Part shown: in pieces, positions 12,493 to 23,941 of the stretch
How the letters are laid out: each line of letters starts with the position of its first letter
Numbering within the stretch: the first letter of the stretch is position 1
From: Favolaschia claudopus
Taxonomy: Eukaryota > Basidiomycota > Agaricomycetes > Agaricales > Mycenaceae
Assembly: GCA_037176885.1 (NCBI GenBank)
Contig: JAWWNJ010000011.1
Coordinates: forward strand, 2,170,001-2,234,000
Length of the DNA stretch: 64,000 nt
Direction: 5' to 3'
Translations under genes and position numbers: made by a program
The notes under the pieces: model-generated
What the model was told of the DNA's origin: nothing
Database searches by the model: none
Seen by the model: the letters and a program-made list of their open reading frames with translations, nothing else

Positions 12493-15152
12493 CGGTGGCG
12501 GCTCTGAGGCGGGTTTACGTCTCGATGATGCTATGCCGCCGCGGATGCATTTTTTCATTTCCGATCTCGTTTGCGTTCCGAGCGCACACTACTTTAGATC
12601 TGGTTTGGTGGTTTTTTAGATGGGATGGACGGGACAACGGACTATTGGACGGACGTTTTCTTGTGGCGAATGCACAGCACAGCGCCGGCTCATCGTTCGG
12701 ACGTGATGCTGATTCACTGCCATGTACAATCCTAATTCGTCGTACCTTGGAATTTTTTTAATGGATGGATGGATAGATGGGTGGTTACATTTCTATCATG
12801 TTTGTGTCGTTCAATAATGATGATACCAGTGGATCAGTGTTTTGAATTTTTCAAAGAGCCTGGCACTGTGGGATCGTCGGCCTATTCAGGTACGCATCAA
12901 AACGCTCGGGAAATCGGGACCTGGTAGCATCGGCATGACAACTTCCGGTGTTTTTGCTATCATGCGGCAAGGCAGCTCAGTGGTCAGTGTGCCAGTGGAG
13001 CTCGCGTTTGAGTTCGCAGCCAGGTCTGTGATTTGCGATACACGCGAAAGCTTGAAAACTCCACCACAGATTGTTTTCGCGATTGGTTACGATTCGTCTG
13101 TTGCTTTTTGCATCCGCGATAAATGTCGCCATCGACACAGGCAGGCGTCATCTCATGCATCATCGCCTCGTGTCTGAAAACGCCGTTATTATCATGCAAA
13201 TCTCGAAAAACGGGGCAAGACGGGAATAATTACGTTCCGCGGGTGCTTGCGGGAGGATATCCCCGTTTTCGCCCGGCTCCACCCCTGTGAACGCCGAACG
13301 GAACTGCGAGCGACGGACGGAATCTGATTTGCTTCCGCGGAAGGTGTGTTTTGCGCAACGCAAAAACGAGTTGCACAGCCTCGTCTCGACGAGCAATCGA
13401 ACTGCTCAACATATTTTACTGCAGCTGGCGACGGTCGGCAGAAGATGGCCCGCAGAGTTTCAGGGGTTTCCGCGTTCAAGATGGATCAAGACAGCGAGTT
13501 GGAAAATGAAGAGATACCGGGTTTGTTCAAATTGCGCACCTTGCGCATCTCCACAAGATCGATCATCCACGCAAAACCGTTCCCATGTTAAATTATGCTG
13601 GGACGCTCAACCAGAACATTAAGCCACTCCGTTCTTGTCACGGACGCAGCATACACCTCGTAATCACGGTGGCTCAAGAAGCCCCGTTGGAAAAGATATA
13701 GTAAGTGTAGCTGGATTGGTTCAAATTGCCTCACTATCTTGAGAAGATCGATCATCCACGCAAGACAATTCCCATGTTCAAGGAATTACGCTTCAACACC
13801 CAGCCAAGTATGAATTCCCGGCCGTCCGTTCTTGTCACGGACGCGGCGGACACTGTGGTCTCCGCTCGCTTGCAATCAAAAGATGTAAAATTCTTTTTTG
13901 CCTCTTCTTTCTCTTCCCTGTGTGCTGTCAACCAGCTCAACCTTAATTGGCTTTCAATTGCTCTCCCACATAAACTGAATCTGCTAACACCGCCATCGAT
14001 ATCAGACTCGAAGACCGGTTGATATCAGTAGAGGTTTAATTTCACCGTATGAGTCTGGGAAATCGCTGGCAGACAATAGTTGAGAAACGATTGAATAGGA
14101 CGTAGAGTGGTCCAGTCCCCAGGGTTCATAATTTGGAGACAATCGGAGAATCGAACAAGCCGGAGGGAAGGGCTTCTTCTTCTTGTCAAGCATGGTCGTG
14201 TGCACACCAGAGAGTTTTTGACATCTCGTCGGGAGCTCTGAATCAAGGTAGGAAATGTAGCTGCCTTGCAAAGAGAACGTTACAGTTGATCAAAGGAGTG
14301 CGGTTGACTTAGATGCCAGATCCTCAACTTGCGCCTCAGGAATAATTTCCGGAGGCTGTCTGCGATATGTTTGACCGGTTATGATCCCCGAAATTTTGAG
14401 CGGGTCTCGACTCGCCTGGCCGAAATGAACTATGCATGAGGTCTGCGTTGTTTTCTCCCAGCGAGAGACGTTACTGAATCAAAGAACACTTGCATTTTTA
14501 CATCGTCGGCGGGCTAATTCCCAGAGTTACTTCTTACACCCACGTAAATACCAACATTCAAAGAATCCGTCGATCGAACCAGTCAACGAAGAACGTTTAT
14601 TTTCCTGAGACGTGGAATGGAATTCGAAGCAAGTTCCAAGTCAGTAATGATATTTGAAGAATTTGTTTCATTGTGTCAGGACCGTATGTTTTTTTGCTTC
14701 CGGTTTTCATTTCCGTGCAGAAACCTTGGAGGTTACATGGCGGCGGAGTAATTTGGTGGAGAAGGCTTCGGGGTAGTACGGTGAATTCGATAGAAGCAGG
14801 ACACAATCAACTCCGTCTGGGGGTGTAAGTTGGGAAATGAAACAAAAATCATGACTATGGACGGTGAGCCGATGCTGAGATTTTTTTGCTCATTTTCTCC
14901 TGGACCTCGCCGGGTTGGGTGGGGTGGCCAAGAAATGAGACAGCGGGGGAAGCGTACGAAGTTCGCCAATGTAACGTCGGCGACCATCGCCAAAGTCAAT
15001 GCTCAAAGTACACGTCAAGAAATTTCATTTCATTTCGTTACAAATTTGGACTACAGAATGGTAAGTGGACTAAAACAGAGTTACAATAAGGATACGGAAT
15101 AAATTCACCCGAACAAAAAGATAAAGAAAGAGAGAAAAAGAAGAACGGAAAA
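12493..15152. other. Intergenic, contains a degenerate tandem duplication
   Basis: No supported gene. The only structure I see is the two-copy repeat at 13520-13852, described separately. Open frames in this stretch (for example 13287-13622 +) have no recognisable domain. Confidence 0.35.
13520..13852. repeat. Two degenerate direct copies of an about 190-bp unit
   Basis: Copy 1 (about 13520-13650) and copy 2 (about 13714-13852) share in order TTCAAATTGC, GATCGATCATCCACGCAA, TTCCCATGTT and CCGTTCTTGTCACGGACGC. The spacing between matching blocks is 189-196 bp. No reading frame is kept across both copies, so this is probably a non-coding duplication or a decayed element. Confidence 0.6.
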
Positions 15153-16504
15153 TCACAATCGGGTTGGCTTTTCCGTGTCCTTGTCTGGGCTGATAACAAT
15201 GAAACTGCTGATACTAGGCTGAATGGTGCTGAAAGAAGGTGCGAGACTGGTGATCTTGGTACTCGTCGACGGCGCACAATCCCAGAATGTGAACTCTAAG
15301 TGCACGAGAGTGATTATGAGAGTGGGATATGTGCCCTGTTAAACCGCCACGTCAATAATGGTGCGCAAGGGATAATTGGTTTTGGAACGTACCATAACCA
15401 TATCGTATCCGCCACGCAGAATCGCTTGTAATACGGGAGCCTTCCAATCGATGTAGAAGTTTAACATGGCGACGATCTGTGGAAAACCACGCCGTCAGTC
15501 GAAGGAGCAACGACGAATTTTATCAAACTCATTCATACCCAAATCGCAAAATAAATGAAACCGGATTCGATAAGAAGCGACATGATTTTCTGAGCACGCG
15601 TCCCAGGCCCAGTAGAAGTCAGTGATTGGACTTTGAACAAGTCGCGGCGTTGCCTGAATATTTTCAACCATCGACGATCAATATACGTACTTCAAAAACA
15701 TGCTTGATCACTCACCATGCTTTCCATGTGATGAGGGTAGTGGAGAAGAAATTTGTCGCAGCGCTCAGTGCCGCGGTGGACATTGACAAATGGAGAGTGG
15801 TTGGCGCGTCATAGACTCCGATGGTCCAGGCGGAAGAAGAACCATTGTGGGTGGCGAAACCGATAAGAGACAACAAGCATGCTGCGCAGATAATCAGCGT
15901 GATATTCGGCTTTTTCGTGATGACAGGTCAACATACCGAGACTACCAAACCAAAGAGCCATTGGTAGAAGAACTAAAAGTTTGCGATCGAGACAAAGGGT
16001 CCATGTCCGCCAAAGCACGATTGCATCGCCCATGAGGAACTATTGCATCGGTCAGGAGTTGAGATAAGATGATAGCGTTGGAACACACCAGAGAATCGAA
16101 TAGAACCTCGCACGCCAACTGCAACTTGTTGGATGTAGGTATGTAATCGCCTTCCGAAAACTGAACAAGATAGATCGCGCTGTCCACTAACGCGAGGGCA
16201 GTTGACGTCGCGAACATGAGACACGTGGCGAACAGCAGAATCTGTCGTGGTATCGAACGTTGAATGCCCTTCTTTCTATGGAGAAAGTCATAACGGTCAA
16301 TGTCAAGCGGGATCTTCGTCGACGATGACATACATGACAAGAAACACGCAGAATGAAAACAAAAGCGCGTAAAATCCTAAGAGAAATCGGTATTCAGGTA
16401 TCCTTATCAGGGAAGAACTGAGCTGTAGACTCACCCCACGCCGCCGCCGTCGCAAGTAACTGAGCCGTCCCAGACATGATTACTGCTCGTGAAACTTCAG
16501 ACAT
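15153..16504 (-). CDS. Seven-helix integral membrane protein, expanded fungal family
   Basis: Eight exons on the - strand: 16504-16435, 16376-16334, 16275-16089, 16039-15937, 15881-15716, 15653-15539, 15476-15393, 15335-15153. They give 316 residues. All seven introns are GT-AG, 49-62 nt, and every phase closes, which is strong support. Hydrophobic segments alternate with short loops: GFYALLFSFCVFLV, QILLFATCLMFATS, KLLVLLPMALW, ALSAATNFFSTTLI and MSLLIESGFIYFAIW. The motifs GDAIVLWRTW, ATNFFSTTLITWKAW and GTYPTLIITLV recur in large Agaricomycete families of seven-helix proteins with GPCR-like topology whose ligands are unknown. The C-terminus (about 60 residues) is Ser/Thr-rich and presumably cytoplasmic. 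Function is not inferred beyond a membrane, possibly sensory, role. Confidence 0.85.
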
Positions 16505-17222
16505 CGCGCGTTATCTCGAGTGTGTCGGCACCGGTCCAGAGATTAAAATGACAAAAAAATGTAGAAGGCGAGACAGTCAAGTCCCACGGAAGAAAAAAAG
16601 TTAGTTAGAGGACGAAAGAGGGGGAAAAGGTAGTCAGGCGAAAACGCGACAGAGAGAGGAGAGATTTATATCAAAGTCTGAGACACGGTGATGCTTATCA
16701 CTGCTGTTTTGAATGATTGGCAGGTTAATTGCTTTTTCTGTCGCGCCGAAATGGCTCGGAATTCGGAGTGGGGATGAGCTGCTTGCACTGGAGCTCGAAG
16801 TATTGTAGAAAGCTTTGATTTCCAACCTCAATTTCAACTTACGTATGATTTGCCGGCGACTGCCGCATAGTGCCGTGCCGAAATATTGCTCAAGTGAGTT
16901 TCGGCACAGCGCCAGGCACCGCTACGCTCCTGATTGCCGATGATGCGATCATGATTGACGGTAATGTTTGAATACTCTAGAAGACTTGGTTAGTTCAAGT
17001 ATATTGAGTACTTACAGGTAAGTTACTTACCGAGTCAACTCTATCTGACAGGTGGGCGAATCATTCTGTCATGTCGAGATTATGACTGGGTTCAATCATT
17101 CTTCAGGCACAGATGTTTATTTTTTTGAGGGAAGCGGAGCCGAAAGAAATGGAATTTCAACAAAGAGGCGCCGAGACGAGCACAAGATTCGGTGGGCGAG
17201 ACGTGCACGACCGGGGGCGCCA
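16505..17222. other. Intergenic between two - strand genes, with small palindromes
   Basis: No gene is supported. A perfect 9-bp inverted repeat (GTGCCGAAA ... TTTCGGCAC) lies near 16875-16910, and the palindrome GGTAAGTTACTTACC near 17017-17031. The stretch must also hold the promoter of the seven-helix gene starting at 16504. Confidence 0.4.
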
Positions 17223-17951
17223 TCAAGCCAACATGTCCTCTGGAAGATTGACCTATGAGTATTGGCGACAAAGAAAGGAAAATCAAACTCACGATTGCCT
17301 GAAGGTGAGCGATTGTGCGTGGATTTACAGAGGTGGACGTATACAGCGAAGAAGTACGCACCTTTGCTTTGGTCTCAGCCTTCAAACCCGCCTACCAAAG
17401 TGTCGTTCTTTAGCCATGGGCAGAGAACTCGGTAGAATGAACCAGCTGCAGTGTATAAACTTACAACGGCATCGCGTGGCTTGAAAAGACGCATGTTGAA
17501 GTCGCCGGTCTGCTCGTTGAGTCAGCAAAAGCAACCAATTTTTCAATCATAACGTAGTAGACGAACGTACGATGCCGTTTGAACCGTGATAGAGTCAAGT
17601 AAGCGTCTGCTCATTCACAATTAAATGAATCAACGTAACGAACTCTTGCTCAGAAATAATGACGCGGTGAGGATCGCTCCAGGCAGTCAACTGGATACGG
17701 TATAATTTGAAGACAGGTCTGGAAAGTACATCATGATCAATCAAACCGAAGAGTGATTGAGTACGCGCGGGGAAGGACAAACGCACTGGTCGATATCTGG
17801 ATATCGAAAACCGCATATGTTCGTGTGAATCAGTATGGAGACCGTCGAGCTTTGAACGACAAGCAACTGAGGCACAGGGATGTTGCGTCATGTTGCGTCA
17901 AGCTTCAAATTAGCCACCGTCCGTCTCGAAAGCAGAGCCAATGGTAGCCAT
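17223..17951 (-). CDS. Small protein of unknown function, about 130 residues
   Basis: Exons on the - strand: 17951-17918, 17866-17619, 17509-17465, 17391-17362, optional 17298-17293 (6 nt), 17252-17223. They give 130 residues, or 128 without the 6-nt exon; both versions stay in frame. Introns are GT-AG (51, 109, 73 and about 40-109 nt), with a CTGAC branch site in the second. The chain opens MATIGSAFETD, continues through SFPARTQSLFGLIDHDVLSR, LYRIQLTAWSDPHRVIIS and MRLFKPRDAV, and ends NLPEDMLA. No signal peptide or membrane helix is seen. An alternative reading without the third intron gives an in-frame stop shortly after, so the spliced form is preferred. I do not recognise the family. Confidence 0.55.
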
Positions 17952-19293
17952 GAAGAGTTTGTTGTCTATAGTCCCTTAATTTGAAAGGGATCGAAGAAAA
18001 GTCCGACCGCTAGCCACGAACCTAAGTACAAAATGAAACTTCCTTGGCATTTGAAAATTGAGATTCATTTCAGTTTCCCGATTTCCGGTCGCTGGCAGAG
18101 TCGTATAAAGATATTGAGCCCCCGGACTCGGACATCAGGTCAATGACAAATATTGAAGGCATTTCCAGAGGGTAGAGACGAAGGGGGAAGGGAAAATCTC
18201 AGAAACTCGCAAACAGACATCAACGTTGAGAGAAACCCCGTGTCTGCTGTCACGATTGTGACCGGTGTGACGGCCTTCCTTCAACTTGGTCGCTTTGGCT
18301 TTTGCTCTCAATCTGCTCTTCCTCATTGACGACGAGCTCCATAGATACTCTGCTACCTTTCTCCCGAATCTTGCTAAGAATGTGACTCTTCTTCGAGGCT
18401 TGGGTGCTTGGAGAGCCCAAGGAGAGCCAACCTCGAAAGGTTTGAGCGTTCAAGGCTCTGCCTCCGTGAGTCCTGACTCGACGCGTATCTCGTTTGCAGG
18501 GGCTGAAGGATGCAACTGTGCACCTCTTTCTCGTCGAAATTAATTTGCGCTTAGTCCTTCGAGCTACTTGGATGCTAGATTTCAGCACCGTTCTGCGACT
18601 TCAAGTTTATTCCGGAATTTCCATGCATCCGTCAAATTTAACGTCGACTTACGGCGTTTCTACTGGCGTCTTCTGGAAAATGAACCCGACAAGGTTCCTG
18701 GTGTATGTACCCTGCATCTTCAAGGTTGACAATCTCTCTAACACCGTTTCATATCCAGGACTTTGAAGCTCCTCTTGTGCCTTGCCCTCGCGCTGTCTCT
18801 GTCAACTTCGGGAGGAGGGATACTGATAGCTCTACCTCGCATCTGCCGTTCAAGCGACTAGCAATGTTCCGCGCAATGTTCCGCACTGGCGCTTCATTTT
18901 ACGCCCTCTGCAGTCCCGTTGGCATCGTCCGCTGCTCGGCACCTCATGCTACTTCTCAATCATCCGCAAACCGCGGTCTATTCCTAAATTTCTCCTTAGA
19001 ACACCCCGTGGCTCCCTCACCCTCGATGACTTGACATTGAAGTTGACGCCCCCACAAGCTGACGTCGAGATCAATGTACTAAGTACCCCGCCGTCCTCGT
19101 CGTTTCGCCTTCGTGCATCCGGCACCGTCCTCTCTCCCGGTTCCGCGGTTTCTTTTGTCATTTCGTCGTTTTTAAACCCTCCAATACCTTCCAGAGGCGA
19201 GTCCAACTAGTACTCGAAGTTTCAAACTGAGGTTGAACCACATCGGCAAGACCCGAGTCACCGTGATGACATCAACCTACCCGTGCACCGCCA
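17952..19293. other. Intergenic with possible unresolved coding fragments at 18580-19032 (+)
   Basis: Between about 18580 and 19032 the + strand has two segments with protein-like composition, one ending NEPDKVP and one starting DFEAPLVPCPRAVS. They could be joined by a GT-AG intron at about 18696-18761. I could not find a start exon or a consistent upstream frame, and no family is recognised. The rest holds the promoter of the gene at 19294. Confidence 0.3.
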
Positions 19294-22200
19294 TTGTCCT
19301 TTCTTTCATTGTCCCTTTTCATGTCTTTCATCCCTTCTCTCCCTACTCAACGAAATTTAAACCACAACACCAACAACACTACCCTACCAATCCTCCTCTC
19401 CCCCTCGCTCTCCTCCGACTCATCGCAATCCGAAACGGAAGACCCCGCTCTGCTGCTTGCTGCAGGCGCACAATCTCGCCTTAGACGCCGCCCCGCCGTG
19501 GCGGTCCACCATACGATGTTACCTGCGGACAACGCTGAGACCGGAGTGGCTATTAGTTGTGGGAGGATGAGGGGGGCGGAGGAAGGCGGGTGGTGGGACC
19601 AGGGGAGTGCGGGGGTGAGTATCGCAGGGATGTTGCCTGACGAGGCTTCGAGCTCTTCGGCTCCGAGGAGTGAAAGAGAAAGAGAACGCGAAATGGAAGC
19701 GAGACGATCCACTGGCTGCGCCGGTCGTGTACACGCCCGCGCGCATGCACATGTGATGCCTGGCGGTCGACGGTGTTGGGTTGGGTATCCCAACACCGAG
19801 TCCCTCGACGTTGTGTGGCACACCGTCGTCCCCCTCGAGAGGATGTATTTCCGGGATGCTCAAGAGAGGGCGATGTTAGGGTTGGACGAGGGGCAGGGGA
19901 ACTGTGCGTGTGTGGTCGAGGCGGTCGGGTGTGCTGTTTGGTGCGTTTCCTGCTTTCCTCCCATCATTTTCAGAGAAAGAAATACTAACCGACTGACTTT
20001 CTCTCAGCGGCAACCCCCTCGGCGCACTACACAAACCCTGCCGCGTTCATCAATCCCGCAAAGGTCCCGCACACTACCTGTTTCTCCCCAGCGCAGTCTC
20101 GCCGTCGATCGACGATGCCCCCATCGCATCCTCCTCCACCTCATCAACAACCCACCCCCGCCAAAACCACCGCGCCATGGCCAACCAACTCTACCCCTTC
20201 CCTCAGCCGCTGCCCCACGCCCACCCACACCTCTACACCCCCGCCCGTCCGCGTCCGCACCCCCCACGCACCCACCTCATTCCTCCTATATCCCAGCTCT
20301 TTCCTTCGTCTTCCAGTATTCCCTCGTCTGCTGCGCCTCCCCACAACATTCCCTCGTCTCCTGCGCCAGGTAATTTCGTCATGTTTTCGAATTTGGATCG
20401 GAGTTCGGGTACTCTCGTGGACAGACACGCGTCGTCGTCGTCGTCGTCGTCGTCGCGTGAGTTCAGCGGGTCGACGAGGAACCAGAATCAGGAGAATCGC
20501 GCGAGTCGCAATACCGGTGACGCCAGTACTAACACCAATTCTCATGGAGGCGGAGAACGAGAAAGAGACAGAGACAGAGACCGCTACCGCCGACACCGAG
20601 CTGTGGGGACGGGGATTCGATCTTCGGCGCCTTTGACCATCGATGCTACAGCTATAGGGGATTTCGTTAATCGGAGCCGGGACGTTGCAATGAGGATGAC
20701 GACCAACACTAACGCCGGCGATGTTAATGCTAACGACACGACCAACACCACCAACACCGCTAACGCCAATAATAACGATAACAATTCTGTCCCCACCCCT
20801 GCCGATGCCGAATTGAATACCCTCCACGAGTCACTCATCCGCGAGGTGTCTGGTTGGACCTTGCCGACTTTCTATGAAGGAGCGGAGTCTGAAAGAGAAG
20901 GAGGGGAAGGAGAATCGAATCTTGAAGGAGAGGAAGGAGAATTAACTCTGGAAGGCGACTCACAAAGACAAAGAGAAGACACTACGAGGGCGACGACGAC
21001 GACGAGGAGACCCGACGGCCTCCCGCGCTCGGTGTTGGATGGGGAGGAGGCCGAGGAGGCGTTTCGGGCGTTTATGGGGAGGGTTGGGAGGGAGAGGTGA
21101 GCTTTGGTTTTTTTCCCCTCGCGGCATCAACGCTGACCTACCCTACTTTCTTCCTTTCTTTCTTCTTGTATAGCACCGACGTTAGCATCCGCATGGACGA
21201 CCCGAGTAATATCGTATCTGGCGTATCAGCTGTCTCCAGCCCCGTCACTGCTATTCCCATGCCGGTGCCGATTCCCGTTCCCGTTCAGGCGCACGAAGAG
21301 GAACGGGATGGTGACGCAGACGTAGACGTAGACGCAGATCCTCTCCCCGCCGACGGAGGCGCCACCCCAGACCCAATCACATCCACGGTCCCAGTAACAC
21401 CTAGCGCAGCCACGAGGCGGAGCGGGAGTGGGAGGAGGTGAGTCATTTTGGTTGTCGTTATTTTCTTTTTTGGGGCGGTATGGCCATTGGGCCAGCGTTT
21501 TTTTTTTGACGCGCTTCCCCCCCTGGTTTCTCGCGTTTCTGTTTCTTTTGTTCGACGTTTTTCCTCGGTTTGACGGTGTTGCGCGTTCGCGCGTCCGCCT
21601 TTCGTTCTTTACCGTCCCGTGTTGTCTTGTTTTCTTTGTCTATACGTCCGGCCTTTGCCAAACCTCAAGGACATGAATTGACTGTTTTCTGCGTCGATTC
21701 TTCCCTGGTGAAGCTATCTGGGATGGAGTTATCCCTCTCCCCGTCTATTTCCTTCCTGCCTTCTTCCGCCCTCCCTGCGTCTATTCGATGCTAACGACAT
21801 TCATTCTTACTTCTTACAGACATCCGCAGTTCCGTGGTAACTCGGCGAGTCCGAGAGCGTCTACGTCTACCTCTACGTCTACCTCTACCGCCGGACCCTC
21901 AGCATCGGCGCTGGAACTTCTTCCGAGCTCTCCATATATATCCACCCCAGCATCCGCGGCTACGACCCACACCCCCGACCCACTGATCGACACCTCTGAC
22001 CCGCCGACGCCCATAATCGCACCCGGGGCGCCGCGAATACCGGCCCTCTCTCCACCGTTGTCACCACCTCCCTCGCCTCCCTTCCCTGGGGCGGATACTT
22101 GGTCGACAGGGACGCTTCTTCTCAATATGATGGCGATGGAGGGCTCTCCAGTTCCTTCGGCAACGGAAGCGAGGGTGGATGTGATGGACAGAGAGGATGA

Positions 22201-22622
22201 TGACGATTCTGATAATAGCATGCCGGAATTGCAGGACGTCACGAATTCGAGTGATTCGGAATCTGACTCAGACGAGGATGAGGGTGAGGAAGATGAGGAA
22301 GAGAGGGAGAGGGAGAGGCAGGATAGGTTGGGGCAGATGGGGAGGAATTTGGCGCGTGCGTTGGCGGTTGTGGCTGAGCGTGAGACGAGTGAGCAGGAGA
22401 GGGAGGGGGAAGGGGAAGGGGGGAGAGATGATATGCCGGCGCTGGAGTGGGTTGAGGAGGATTTCAATGAGAATGAGGGTGAGATCGATGGGGATGGGGA
22501 TGAGAGGCCTTTTCGCCCTCAACTCCCACCGAGTCTCGTGTCGCTCCTGTCGGAGGAAGATCGGAGGCCGATGGGAGTGCCGTGGCGGGAAGGGGATGGG
22601 GACGGGGACGGGGACGGGGACG

Positions 22623-22661
<39 letters not shown>

Positions 22662-23512
22662 GTGCTTTCTTCCGCCTGATGCGTTCGCTGCGAGGGAGAG
22701 ATTCCGATCGTATTGGAGCGGAAGCCGCAAACGCCGACGAGGATGCCAACGAGGAGGAACTTGCCTTGATAGACCACACCAACGAAGTTGTTGCTGACGA
22801 CAACGTTGACACGAATGCACCCACCGAGCCCTCGACGACGACGAACGTTGGCGTTCGCGCGTTGCCTTTGCCTTTGTCTTTGACATCGTCTGGCGCTCCG
22901 GCTGTATCTTTCCGGACGCTAGATATGCAGACTCACCCGACAACGATTACAAGAATGCCAACGAGAACGCGTGCGTTCCCGAGCGAGCAGGAGCAGGCGG
23001 CGTGGTTGGAGGGTGTCGGGCTTGGTGTCGGCTCTGCCTCGGCCTCGAGCTCTGCGTCTGGCTCCAATGCTGCTGCGTCTGGTTCCGGGTCGAGTAACGC
23101 GAATTCAGATGCCCGTGGAGCTGCAGCTTCCCGCATAAGAAGGATGCGACGCGCGTCGGCGGGGGACGTCATGTCTGCTTACCTACGCGGGGGAATTGAG
23201 GTGGATGCGAATTCGAATTCGGATGGCGGAGATACGGTGTTAGGGGAGGATATTGTTCCTCCCCCGGCGGATGTAGTAGAGGCGCGGAGGGCGAGGCACG
23301 ACGAGGAGGTGTTGGCGGTGGTGAGGGCGAGGATGGAGGAGAGGTTGAGGACGAGGGAGCAGATGGACCGGATCAGGGAGGAGTATTCGAGGCGGGGTAG
23401 GGAGGCGAGGCAGAGGGCAGAAGGAGGAGAGCAAGTGGAAGAGGGACGGAGGATGGAGGATGGGGAAGGGGAAGGGCCGAGGGTGGTGAGGAGGATCTGG
23501 TTTGAGCGATGA
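19294..23512 (+). CDS. Large acidic low-complexity protein of unknown function
   Basis: Four exons, 19294-19940, 20008-21096, 21174-21437 and 21820-23512, give 1230 residues; starting at the next in-frame ATG (19321) gives 1221. Introns 1 and 2 (67 and 77 nt) are ordinary, and intron 1 has a perfect TACTAAC branch. Intron 3 is unusually long (382 nt). The only conserved-looking core spans the first junction: LGLDEGQGNCACVVEAVGCA joined to CGNPLGALHKPC. Its five cysteines resemble a small metal-binding or disulfide element. The remainder is Ser/Thr/Asn-rich, then strongly acidic, with Asp-Gly and Asp-Arg dipeptide runs and basic/acidic coiled-coil-like stretches near the C-terminus (EEVLAVVRARMEERLRTREQ). 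No enzyme motif is visible. Disordered scaffold or nuclear protein is only a guess. Confidence 0.75.
22592..22661 (+). repeat. Hexamer microsatellite inside the acidic gene
   Basis: About six copies of GGGGAC run into about five of AGGGAC, a pure 6-bp repeat. In frame it encodes alternating Asp-Gly and then Asp-Arg. Because the unit is a multiple of three, length changes keep the reading frame. Confidence 0.85.
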
Positions 23513-23941
23513 GCTGTGCGACGCAATCCACAGCTATCATACACCATCGAACGTTCTCGCATCCTCGTCGTGCTCTTGCTGATCCTCGTCCTTGTCGTTA
23601 TCTCCTCTCCTCTCACCTCACTCGCCAAATCGACGGATGGAATTCTTGAAATCAGCTTTCTCTCGTCTCATCTTACACCTTACCCTATGCTCACGGATGG
23701 ACTTGCGGAACTAAATCTCTCGTCAAAAACATGTATTCGCATGTACCCAACGCTGTATCTAACTATCTAACCCTCCATGTACGTACTTACTTACCTCGCT
23801 GTATAGTTACATCTTCGCTTTCAATATTACTGCTTTCTGATATTCAAGGAGTATTGCGATTTGATTTTCGAAAACAGATATGAAGAAGATCTATACCGTA
23901 CAGATACATTGACAACATACTGACTACAATACACGGCCTAG
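23513..23941. other. Convergent 3' region
   Basis: Lies between the stop of the acidic gene (+) and the stop of the ADP-ribosylglycohydrolase (-). It should contain both 3' UTRs. It is AT-richer than its neighbours in the right half; nothing else is seen. Confidence 0.5.

Noticed and set aside
17392..17464. In-frame reading of this stretch (GSFYRVLCPWLKN) as exon of the 130-residue gene
   Set aside because: It meets a stop soon after. Treating it as a 73-nt GTAAGT...TAG intron joins two exons in frame and reaches the final NLPEDMLA exon.
22197..22943. Long antisense and alternate frames over the acidic gene
   Set aside because: They arise from the GGGGAC/AGGGAC repeat and GAG-rich codons; the sense frame is supported by three spliced junctions.
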